Source: Litsea cubeba
Taxonomy: Eukaryota; Streptophyta; Magnoliopsida; Laurales; Lauraceae
NCBI GenBank assembly: GCA_012931725.1
Contig: CM022946.1
Location: 74,802,189 to 74,866,188 of the forward strand
Direction of reading: 5' to 3'
DNA length: 64,000 nucleotides
A program made the position numbers and the translations under genes. A model generated the notes under the pieces. It saw only the letters and a list, made by a program, of their open reading frames with translations. It was not told the DNA's origin and searched no databases. The first letter of the stretch is position 1; each line of letters opens with the position of its first letter. Positions 54,433-64,000 of this stretch are shown one piece after another.

Positions 54433-56122
54433 GTCCGGCTAGGGCATCTGCACGTATGTTTTCACCTCTACGAATGTGGGTGATGTGACAGATGTCAAAC
54501 TTTTGCAGAAGTGATTGTGCCTTGTTGTAGTAAGGCAACAAATCTGGCTTCCTGACTTCAAATTTCTGATTCATTTGGTTGACGATCAGTTGAGAGTCTC
54601 CAAAGACTTCCAGCATGGTGATACCGGATTCGATGGCGAGTTCCAATCCTAAGATCAAAGCTTGATATTCAGCTGCATTGTTTGTGCATGGTTCCAGTAG
54701 CGAGAAAGCGTGTGGAATCATGTATTTGTCGGGGCTAACAAAGAGGATGCCAACTCCCGAGATCAGCTGTCTTTTTTCATTTGTCCTGGTTGCACCGTCA
54801 AAGTACATGTCCCAGGAGGCACTTTGTGAGAAAGTCTCCACATTGTAGACTGGTTCGTCTGGGAGATCATCTCTGAGCGGAGAATCTTTAGGCAATGGAT
54901 GCTCTGCGAGGAAGTCCGCTAGAGCTTGCCCTTTGATTGCTTTTTGTGGTACATACCTAATATCAAATTGTGACAGAAGGATGGACCATTTTGCCAGTCG
55001 AGCATTGAGAGAACCTGCCTTTGTGACAAGGACCTTCAAGAGGTTGAGCCTCGAGACCAGGTATACTGTGTTGGAAAGCAAGTAGTGACGCAGCTTTTGT
55101 ACCGCGAACATCACTGCAAGGCATTCTTTTTCGACTGGAGAGTAGCGATGCTCTGCACCTACTAGCATGCGGCTGAGGTAATATAGAGCAGCTTCTTTTC
55201 TTTGATCATTTTCTTGAGCAAGCAGAGCTCCCAAAGAGTGATCAAGGGCTCTTGTGTACAAGATGAATGGTTTTCCAGTGGTAGGAGCAGCTAACACTGG
55301 AGGTTTTGTCAGCTATGACTTGATGTCTTGGAAAGCAGCTTCACAGTCAGCATCCCAGACAAAGTTTACACCCTTTTTCATCAATCGGGAGAATGGACGG
55401 CATTTCCACGAAAGATTGGAGATGAACCGTCTGATGTAGGCTAATCTCCCTTGAAGCCCTTTGAGTTCTCTCAAGGTTCTTGGAGAGGGCATTTCTAGAA
55501 TGGCTTTGACTTTTATGGGGTCAAGCTCTATTCCAGCTTTCCGAACTAAGAATCCGAGGAACTTACCCGACGAGACGCCGAAGAAGCATTTCAAAGGATT
55601 CATTCGCAGTTTGTGTTTATGAAGCCGGAGGAAGACTTCTCGAAGGTTTTCGAGATGATCTTCTTTTCTTTTGCTTTTGACGGCGAGGTCATCAACGTAA
55701 CATTCAACCGTCTTGTGCTGCATATCTTGGAATATTTTCATCATAGCCCTCTGATATGTGGCACCAGCATTTTTCAGACCAAATGGCATGACAGTGTAGC
55801 AATACACGCCAAATGGGGTCCGAAAAGATGTATGTTTTTCATCTTCAGGATGCATCTTTATCTGATTGTAGCCAGAGAAACCATCCATGAATGTCATTCG
55901 CTCGAATCCACAGGTATTATCGATCATTACCTCTGGTATGGGGAGCGGAAATTCATCTTTAGGGCATGTGCCGTTCAGGTCTCTATAGTCAATACAGACC
56001 CTGATCTGCCCATTCTTCTTTGTCACGGGGACAATGTTGGCCAACCATTCAGGATGTTGTTCCTCACGGATGAAGCCGACGCTTTTGAGTTTTTGAACTT
56101 CTTGTTCAATTTTATCCATCAC
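54353..56122 (-). pseudogene. X reverse transcriptase, RNase H and archaeal-type RNase H
   Basis: RT (56122-55600) has the same motifs as Y including YVDDLAVKS. The connection and RNase H follow (PFILYTRALDHSLGALLAQ, EKECLAVMFAVQKLRHYL). The archaeal-type RNase H begins near 54800 (WDMYFDGATR, NNAAEYQALILGLELA, VFGDSQLIVNQ) and ends about 54410. Two RNase H domains in tandem are a hallmark of the Tat group. A TAG at 55313 and an extra T at about 54404 break the frame. Confidence 0.9.
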
Positions 56123-56777
56123 ATCTGGACGGAATCTTCTTTGGCCTTGCTTGACAGGCTTGATGTCTTCTTGAAGATTTGAGTTTGTGAACCGCTATTT
56201 TGGGGTCTAAGCCTGGCATCTCAGCGTAAGACCATGCAAAGCAATCAACGAACTCACGAAGAAAGGCGATATACTCGGGTAACTCATCATCCTTTATATT
56301 CTTGCTTATGAATACAGGACGTGGGTTATCTGGTGTTCCCAAGTCTATCTTTTGAACAGGATCTTCTGTTGGAAGGTTCAAAGGTGGTTCCTCCACAATA
56401 TTTTCGGAGGCTTCCAGCTCAATGAAACCTTCTGGGTTTTCAAAGGAATTTCCAGACCAAGGTTTTGTTCCTTTCCACGGGTCTTCATGATCGGTGATTT
56501 TCCCAAGGCTTGCTATGAGATGATCCCAATCGCCTGTTGAAACCGGGTCGAAGTAGGCTACTTCTTTTGGAGATGAGGGTTCTTCTGGGTCAGAAGACCA
56601 CACGTCTGTTCCATCGGACAACTCCTCTTCATTTTCGGAGAAATCGTGCCAATTGGATGAGCTTCCTGGATCTTTGTCAGGTGACTCATCAAAGAGATAT
56701 CCAGGGAGATTGATGTCTTCATGGACTTGAGAAGTTGAGGCTTGGTCAGTATATTGACTTTTAAGCCTTTGTGTCAA
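56112..56777 (-). pseudogene. X pre-RT linker
   Basis: A 221-codon acidic segment (DKDPGSSSNWHDFSENEEEL) ends with the conserved ELPEYIAFLREFVDCFAWSY that usually leads into plant Ty3/gypsy RT. An extra T near 56178 shifts the frame into the RT. Y lacks most of this segment through its 786-bp deletion. TAG at 56778 separates it from the upstream frame but lies in the same phase. Confidence 0.8.
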
Positions 56778-59700
56778 CTATCTCAAGGGAGTGTCGGGAT
56801 CATACCCTAACCCGTGTGAAGACTTTTCTACATAGCCGTAGAGTCTCCAATCTTCCAGCTGGCTTTTGGTCAAGACGGGCCCCAATGGCGTGAGAATACC
56901 GCGTCCTTCTCCCAAACCGACTGGGTTTTGAGCGTCATAGCCCATTTTCTTCATAATAGCTTGTGCCACAGAACTGTATAAGGATAGTTGAGGCATACCT
57001 TTATTTTGGAAAGGTTCAAGCATGGAGTTTGATGAAGAAGCATCCGATCTATGGAAGAAGATCGGCTTTTCCTTTGCTGAAGTTGCTGGACCAACGAAGG
57101 AAGCTGACGTAGGATCTTCTATGTCAGAAGTTATCTCCATTGGAGTGAGAGCAGGCTGAACTTGCTGAGTGTCAGCTTGGCTTGACGATGCGTCGTCTTC
57201 TGGCTCTGAATCCGAATCCGTGTCTTGCATGATAGACACGAAGGAGACAACAAATTTGCCCCCAGGCTTTTGCTTTGCCTTCTTCACTTTAGTTGTGATG
57301 ACCAAAGGCTTTGAAGGTTTAAGGGAGATGATGAAGGGAGTTTGAATGCTCTCTTCAGATTTACCGGATGATTTGTTTTCTTCCGGTGATTGTTGAGGAG
57401 CTTTGCCTTTATCTTTCTGGAGATTTTCGGCAAAGGATGCTGTGTGCTTCTCCTCTTCTTCTTTTTCACCTTCATACATCTGTGAGTCTGCGAAGTGGAC
57501 TTCTTTACCTTTGAAGGGTTTTCTGTCCGCAAAGACTCGATGTATCATGCCGTCGTCGCCAACAAACTTGATGCATTGATGTAGAGTTGAAGGGACAACA
57601 CCATTCTCGTGGATCCAAGGGCGTCCGAGAAGGATGTTGTAGCATGAAGGGGTTTTTATTGCATACACTGTGACCTCAGAGATAAGATCACCGATCTGCA
57701 ATTTGAACCTGATTTTGCCGATAGGCCTTTGAGTACTCCCATCGTATCCAAAGATAGATACAGATGTGTGGCTCAGCTTGCTGGGTGGGATGCCCAACTC
57801 TTCAAGAGCCGATGTGGAGACGAGGTTGAGTGCAGAACCTGGGTCGATCTGAACTCTGTGCATAGGCATCTCCTTGATATATCCTGTGAAGTACAGGGGT
57901 CGGTTATGCCTGGTTTCTCCAAGTAGGAGGTCATCCTTTGTGAAGGCGATGGTTGCACTGGCTGCTTTTTTAACCGAGAGGCATTCAATGCATGATCCCT
58001 CAGTTTTCTTCTTTTCTCCCTTTGAGGAGGCTTCTGAGTTTTTGACCCGGTAATCCATTTCAATTTGGAGGACTTGCGGGGCATGTTTGTCGACATCCTC
58101 ATTCAGCTTTTGTAATTCCGAGATGAGATTATCACGAGTGTGCGGAGACATTCGCAACAAATCTAGGATGTGCAGACGTGCAGGTATGTGCTTGAAGTGT
58201 TCAATCAAGTCATACTTGAAAGCCTCCTTAGGGCCTGCATGTTCATCATTGTTGCCACTAGGGGCGCTTACAACATCTTTTCCCGAAGGATTTACATATG
58301 TAAAGGAAGATTGGTTGTAATTTTTGTGGTAGTCCCGGCCAGAGCGGGTGCCTCTACCAACTTCGAGAGCTTCTTGAGAAGGGTCTTCGTTTGGAAGATT
58401 GTCTTCAGGATCAAGACGCCGTCGTTTTTCATTTGCTGAGGATGAATCAGCAGCAGAGTTGCCATCCTCAGTGATCATGTTGCACGGAGCATTTTTCGGG
58501 AACAAGTCCTTAACAGCATCCATCAACCTTTCTTCGTTGACTAATTCATAATCCCAAGCATCAATGGCTGGGAATTCTTCAGTCAGGAAGGGTGTGAACT
58601 TTGAAGTCACAGTCTCAGGAAGGGTGTGAACTTTGAAAGTCACGTGAGACGAGGTGGCTTCAGAAGATACATTGCTAGGCGTCGCCGGAGTGTAAGTGCT
58701 CTCATCAGACGATGCTTCGGAAGAGCTATAATCCCGAATTATCACATTACAGGAAGCTCTGACGGGAGACGTTGCTTGATCGGAGTCAGACTCATCCTCA
58801 GATGTAAGACGATCGTCTATCCAGCAATTTTCTCCATTTTCAGGAGTTAAGGGAGGGTGTACCTGGTGGTCTTCAGGGACTTCAGGCTCTGGATTGCGAG
58901 GAGGCTCGTTGACGCGTTCTTGCTCTTGTTCTAGAGCGAGTCGCTGCAAGATCCTTGCATATTCTTCAAGATCAGGCATGGGAGCCGGATCTTCCTCTTC
59001 ATCAACTCTTTGTGGCTCAACATGGTTGATTTCCACTGGAGTAATGAGAGGTGCTGAGTCAGCAGCATTTTGTTGTACAGCCTCTTGGTCTTCTTCATCA
59101 TCGGACCAGGATCCTTGTGGCTGTAGGGGGTTATACCAGATTACTGGCATAAGATGAGACTCAGGAACCCATTCTTCATCGGAGAGATATTCTCCTGTTT
59201 CAAGGGACTCCTCCCACTCATCTGTGTAGTTGGATTCGAATCCATCATCGTTGTCGCTGGATTCGTATCCATCAATGGAGAATCCAACTACTGAATTGCA
59301 AGAGTATGATGCCTCCTGCATGGCTTCTTTGAATTGAGGTGGCATGAAATCACTGAGAGTGAATTTTCTTACCCCCTTTGAAGTCTCTGGAAGGGATGTT
59401 TTTGTTGCCTCCAGCGAAGCGGTAGAGGAAGCCTCTGCCTTTTCTTTGAACTCTAGTTTTGGATGGGTCTTCTCTTGCCGTTTGAGCTTGAGGAGTTCTT
59501 TCCTAGCCTTCCTTCGCTGTTGAGCTGTAGGCTTTGTTTTCACGACCTCCCAATTTTCATCTTCCAGGAGATCGAGATGTACCCATATCGGTTGTCCGTC
59601 TGGTGTCGGGTAAGGAACCAGTTCCTCGGACGCTTGGATTGAGTTTATCACCTTGAAGGAAGTAGTGATCTTCTTATTCGGTGATTTTGATGTTTGTCCA

Positions 59701-60839
59701 CATGTCACCATGTTGACGGAGGCAGACCCATAGTTTTTGTCAAAGGTGATGACTCCATTTTTCCACATCTCATTTATTTTCTCTCTCACAACGAAGCATT
59801 GATTGAGAGGATACGAGATCATCTGGTGGTATGGACAGTACCGAGGATCGTTGGTTTTGCCAACATCACCTGGTCTTTTTGGTTCAGGCAAGGTGAGCTT
59901 GCCGTTTGCCACAAGAGCCCCGAAGATTTCATCAACGTCTTCATCAAACGGGTATTTCTTCTCTACTCGTTCTTTGAAGGCATCTGAGAGTTCAGGTCTC
60001 TTACCAGCAGCTTTGTTTTCAGCTTTCTTTGGTGGCTGAGGAGCTGACTTGGTCTGCACATTGAGGACCTCTTTCTTCTTTGGTTTAGAGGTTGCAATGG
60101 CGGTTGGCTCTTTTCTTGATGATTTCTGACTGTTGAGGTCTTTAATCACCGTTTCAGCTTCCATGGAAGCTTCTAGGAGTTCTCCCAGGTTTTTTGATTT
60201 GTTGCCGATGATCATGGAGCGGATTCTGGCTCTCATGTTGTTTCGACAGATGTCAACTAGCGACGCTTGTGGCAATACATCAGAGCATTTGTATGCCATT
60301 GCTTTCCACTTGTGAATGAAGTCATATGTTGATTCATTCTCCCCCTGTTTTAGGCTGCACAGCTGAGCCATAGTAGCGGGGTGATCCTCACCTTTGAAGT
60401 GAGTCAGGAAGCGTCTCTCTAACATGGCCCAGTTTTGGATTGAGTCCTCCGGCAGAGTGGAGTACCAATCGAAGGCCGTACCTTTTAGGGTACTTGCAAA
60501 GAGGCGGATCTTGAGTGCATCTTGATCCGCGATAGCTCCCGTCAGGATCTTGAAGTGGATGACGTGCTGTCTGGCTGATCCTTTCCCCGTATATGTTTGG
60601 AGAGTAGGATGCTTGAATTTGGTGGGGAACGGGACCGAGTCCATCCATAAGGGATATGGTGGCTTGATCCCATGCTCCTTGAGTATATCCTCTTCTTTTG
60701 CTTTGGCGAGGATACTGTCTACGTCCTTTTTGGTAAGGGCGCGTGACTCATTTTCTTCTCCATTTACCTCGTCGTCTTGATGATTCGGAGGAGGTTCATT
60801 GTTCGCCTGATTTTGGAAGGCGAGGAGAAGGTTTTCCAT
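56778..60839 (-). pseudogene. X Gag core, linker, protease and G-patch-like segment
   Basis: A 1353-codon open frame. In order: Gag core (FDWYSTLPEDSIQNWAMLER), YCPYHQMISYPLNQC, a long acidic linker, protease (QIDPGSALNLVSTSALEEL ... ILLGRPWIHENG, about 57860-57600), and a G-patch-like stretch (IMKKMGYDAQNPVGLGEGRG, about 56975-56900) followed by YGYVEKSSHGLGYDP. This is the longest undamaged part of X gag-pol. It has no ATG at its true start because a TAG at 60864 (CAG in Y) cuts it from the N-terminus. Confidence 0.88.
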
Positions 60840-60863
60840 CAGAGTTTCAATCCTCTGCTGGCC

Positions 60864-62060
60864 CTATTCCAACTGCTGGATGCGGGTGATCGCATCTTCT
60901 GGAGGTGGATTGCGGGGTGGTGGCTCAGAATTTGTAGCCAAGACATTCATCCTTCGTGATTCGAACGAAGAAACTGTCCTGGTGACTGAGCTGGGGCTCA
61001 TTCTTTTTGAAGAAGAGCTTGAGGAAGGACCACTCTGCTGTCCTTTGCTTGAAGGAGCAGGGGATTCTTCTGAATGTCTTCTTGTCCTTGAGACGCTGCG
61101 GGTCATCGGACGTCGGACATGGATTTTTGTTGCTGATTTTTGGCGCCTTCTGGTTTTTCCAACCATATGGACGGCAGCAACTTGGTTGGGTCTTTCTTTT
61201 TCGACCCATTTGGGAGAGACTTGGAGTGTAGGAGGCTGGGTCCTTTGCTTCTCTAGTCTCTTTTGTCTATACGACGCGCGACGGCGTATGCGACGAGCAA
61301 TTTGAGCTTCGGTCAGCTCTGGCTGGGCTTTGACGATGAAGGATGTGCTCCCTCGGACGCAGCAGCCGAGCATGTCTTCTTTGCAGCTGGGCAAGGACAG
61401 GATGCGAACCCTGTCCTTCGCCTGTTGCAGCGAAGCTTTGAATTTTTGAAGTTCGGCCACTGTAGAGATGAAGGGTCGAACTGCAGGTTTGTAGGCCTTA
61501 GCAGGTGCTTGCAGAGGCCTTGTGATGCATGATCTGATTTTGGGCTTGTAGGAACAAGCCGGCTCATGCTGGGATGACTTGGAAGTCAGGTTAGAGATGG
61601 GTTTCTCCTCTTTCATGTAAGCAAGAGGGTAGAACTAGTTCTCCTTGAGTGGGGCCAGGAATGCTGGCTTAGTGGATTTTTGGGACCTTCTTTGTTTTGG
61701 TGAAGGTCTTGGGGACCAAGTCTTGGGATAGACCTGGTTGCTTGCAGGTTGAGGCTTCGTGGGGGTGCCACGGGCTTCAGGCCTGCTGGTTCTCGCCTTT
61801 GGTGTCACGGTAGTGACACGTTGAGAGGCGAGTTTCTGCTTCTTGGAGGGAGCAGTTTGTTCTTCGGGAAGTGGGAATGGTCCCGGCGCCCCAAAGACGA
61901 TAGTCCGGGGAGTCGAGGTCGACCCGGAGTTCAGAGAGTTGCCGAGGGAGTTGACGCTTCGGCAGCTGATGGGGCTCTTGTAAGTGCGCGTGGTTTGCTT
62001 CTGTTGAAGCATGAGTTGGTGCTTGTTTTCATCGAAAGTAATGGTTAGTGAAGCTGCCAT
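60864..62060 (-). pseudogene. X Gag N-terminal extension
   Basis: Starts at ATG 62060 (MAASLTITFDENK). It is basic and Ser/Arg/Pro-rich, with no known domain. It is interrupted by TAG at 61635 and ended by TAG at 60864; both are CAG in Y. Confidence 0.82.
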
Positions 62061-63710
62061 TGTTAGTTTTTCGAAAATTTCTGAAACAAGACCACATCCA
62101 TTAGTATTCACAAGAATATAATGATCATAAATGGGAAGTTCTATGGTTTTGTCTTTTCAAATTGCTAGAGGAAGATGACCCAAGCAACATGAAGAAGGCA
62201 AAACGCCATAGAGGGTACATTTGTTCTGATCGCAGGTATGGTAAGCCCAGAATGGGCATCCCAGTGACTGCTAGAAACAATTGTGAACTTAAATTCGACT
62301 TATCGAGAAGCAGAGCTTGCTCGAGGTAAGAAGAATATAAGTTGGAGTTACAGATGTGCCGGTCGCAATACAGTAGACCCTGAAAGGGCGTACTAGTACC
62401 GCTAGACACAAATGTTTTGAGACCGCATCTATGAGATGAGATTCTCTGTTTTGAAAGGTCAAGATTGGATTCATCAAAGAGAGCAGATGGTATTCCAATC
62501 TGAACACGGGCTCAGCGATTTCCGCGAGCGCCAGTGCTTAGAAAGAAATGAACCATAATTTCTCGGATCTGAATCTAAAAATGACGAGTTTTTTTTTTTT
62601 TTGAAAAGCCAATATCGGGTTCATCAAAGAGAGCAAAAGGCAATTCAATCTGAACACGGTCTCAGCAATTTCCGTGAGCGCCAGTGCTCAGAAAGGAGAA
62701 GACCAAGATTTCTCCAATCTAAACCCAAAATGACGGAAGTTTTTTTTTTGAAGATTTTTTTTTGAAGATTTTTTTTTGAAGATTTTTTTTTTGAAGATTT
62801 TTTTTTAAAAAAAAAATCTTTTTTTTAATTTTTAATTTTTTTATTTTAAGAATTTTTTTGAAAAAAATTTTTATTTTTTTATTTTTTATTTTAAAATTTT
62901 TTAAATATTTTTTTAGTTTTTAAAAAAAAATATTTATTTAAAAGACGAGAGAGTGCACATAGGCCTCCTAACCTGGTCTTATGAAATCTTGATTGATAGA
63001 ATTGCCCCCAGGTAAGGGTAAGATTACTTAATGAACCCGTTTGGAGGACCCTTGCCTAGAACAGTCAAGCTGTCTCCACACTCTGGACAAGGCTTTTCTT
63101 TGAATCAACCATGATCAAAGAACACAGTTGGTTTAACCTTAGTGGTCTATGTCTTTTTTTGTTTTTATATATATATATATATTTTTTAATAAACTCATCG
63201 AAGAGAAACGATGGCCCAAAACCTTAGTCGAACAGGCTCAACATTTCTGCAAGCGCGATGAACGATAGGAACGGATCAAGGTTTCTCAATTTTGAATCCA
63301 AATTGAGAAATCTAAAATTTTTTTTTATATATATATTTTTTTAGATCTTTAATGAACTCATCGAAGAGAAACAATGGCCCAATCCCCGATCCGAACACGG
63401 TCTCAACGATTTCCGTGAGCGCCAGTGCCCAGAAGGGAGAGGATCAAAGTCTCTCAATTTTGAATCCAAACTGAAAAATCAGATTTTTTTTTGGTGTTTT
63501 TTTTTTTTTTTGAAAAGAGAAAGAGTGGAAATAAATTCAAAGAATTAGAAATTTCCAAACAAAAAATCTCATCTCATTTTTTTTAGATGCGGAATCCAAC
63601 ATAGGCCACCAATTATAAAGTAGCCAAGGAATCGAGAAAAGAAATATAAGCATAGAGCAAAATATATGATATGCAAATATTTCATTTCTAGCATCGTGTT
63701 CTCAAATAAA
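62061..63710 (-). repeat. X 5' leader with four repeat units
   Basis: Collinear with the Y leader. Units start near 62471, 62621, 63195 and 63358; the third is the most diverged. An A/T-only stretch with GAAGATTTTTTTT repeats lies at 62740-62940. Confidence 0.75.
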
Positions 63711-63732
63711 CGAGTCCCACCGGGTGGATCCA
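63711..63732 (-). other. Primer-binding site of X
   Basis: On the minus strand TGGATCCACCCGG then TGGGACTCG, three bases from LTR E. It differs from Y only at three of the first seven positions (TGGCTACA in Y). Confidence 0.6.
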
Positions 63733-63735
63733 GCT

Positions 63736-64000
63736 TGATGGACCGCGCTCCTGCTCGGTTCCTACCGAGGTGTCGGCGGACGTGGGAGTCCGTCGGGTCC
63801 GACCCTTTTCGTAACCAGGGGGGCAGGGGCGTGCATCAACATTTCTTTTTTTGTGTGGGTGTGCCAGATTTTCTATTTTACTTGGAATTGCAAGTGGTGA
63901 TCCGGAGATCAATCTTCGCAAGTAAAAAGGAAATCAACTTCTTTCAAGTTTTCCATTGCACATATATTTAAGAAAAAGAGACATTTTTCTTGGTTTGCCG
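63736..64000 (-). repeat. LTR E (5' LTR of X), cut by window end
   Basis: The first 265 bp match LTR A more closely than LTR C or D at every diagnostic base noted, except GTCGGCGG where A has GTCGACGG. This identifies it as the partner of A. About 2.2 kb should follow off-window. Confidence 0.9.

Larger units (their letters stand above)
8698..64000 (-). mobile_element. Element X: giant Tat-type Ty3/gypsy retrotransposon (3' part of one LTR off-window)
   Basis: Two LTRs share diagnostic bases not found in the Y pair: CCAGGGGGGCAG, ATTTTACTTGG, ATCAATCTTCGC and TTTCAAGTT. These are LTR A (8698-11145) and LTR E (63736 onward). Sense is the minus strand: a PBS-like sequence abuts LTR E, gag-pol runs 62060 to 53021, and a polypurine tract abuts LTR A. 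Solo LTR B and element Y are nested inside. Without them, X would be roughly 21-23 kb. The presence of both RNase H and an archaeal-type RNase H assigns it to the Tat group. Stops and frameshifts make it non-autonomous. Its target duplication (GGGCG at 8693-8697?) cannot be confirmed without the right flank. Confidence 0.88.

Overview
This is plant nuclear DNA, almost certainly heterochromatic angiosperm sequence. Everything I can identify is LTR retrotransposon, and I see no host gene, rRNA or tRNA gene. The species cannot be named from the sequence.

The window is a stack of elements inserted into one another, and several layers can be proved from 5-bp target-site duplications (TSDs). From oldest to youngest: (1) element Z, a fragment at 13-5933, preceded at 1-12 by the inverted tip of another LTR of the same family. 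(2) W, an unclassified LTR-like sequence at 5934-8697 that breaks Z. (3) Element X, a giant Ty3/gypsy element of the Tat type on the minus strand, with one LTR at 8698-11145 and the other starting at 63736 and running off the window. (4) A solo LTR (B, 12210-14508, TSD AAAAG) inside X, and element Y (18841-51139, TSD AGAAG), a full copy of the same family inserted into X. (5) A Ty1/copia element inserted into Y at 26278 (TSD TAGCC), with an intact 1615-residue Gag-Pol. (6) A rearrangement that copied 2.4 kb of Y plus a solo copia LTR (33678-37380) to the right of the copia element.

X, Y and Z share one design. Read on the minus strand it is: 5' LTR, primer-binding site, leader with four repeat units, gag, protease, G-patch-like segment, reverse transcriptase, RNase H, archaeal-type RNase H, integrase, two tandem-repeat blocks, an antisense gene, polypurine tract, 3' LTR. 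The antisense gene lies on the plus strand, between pol and the 3' LTR. It has its own TATA box, five exons with consistent phase, a long pyrimidine-rich first intron with a conserved palindrome/G-box cluster, a PMD-like (plant mobile domain) core, a basic nuclear-localisation-like tract and a C-terminal coiled coil. The predicted product is about 1225 residues.

All copies of gag-pol and of the antisense gene carry stops, frameshifts or insertions. Most premature stops are C-to-T type changes, especially CAG to TAG, as expected from decay of methylated DNA. Only the copia polyprotein is intact. Its LTRs are nearly identical, so it is the youngest insertion.
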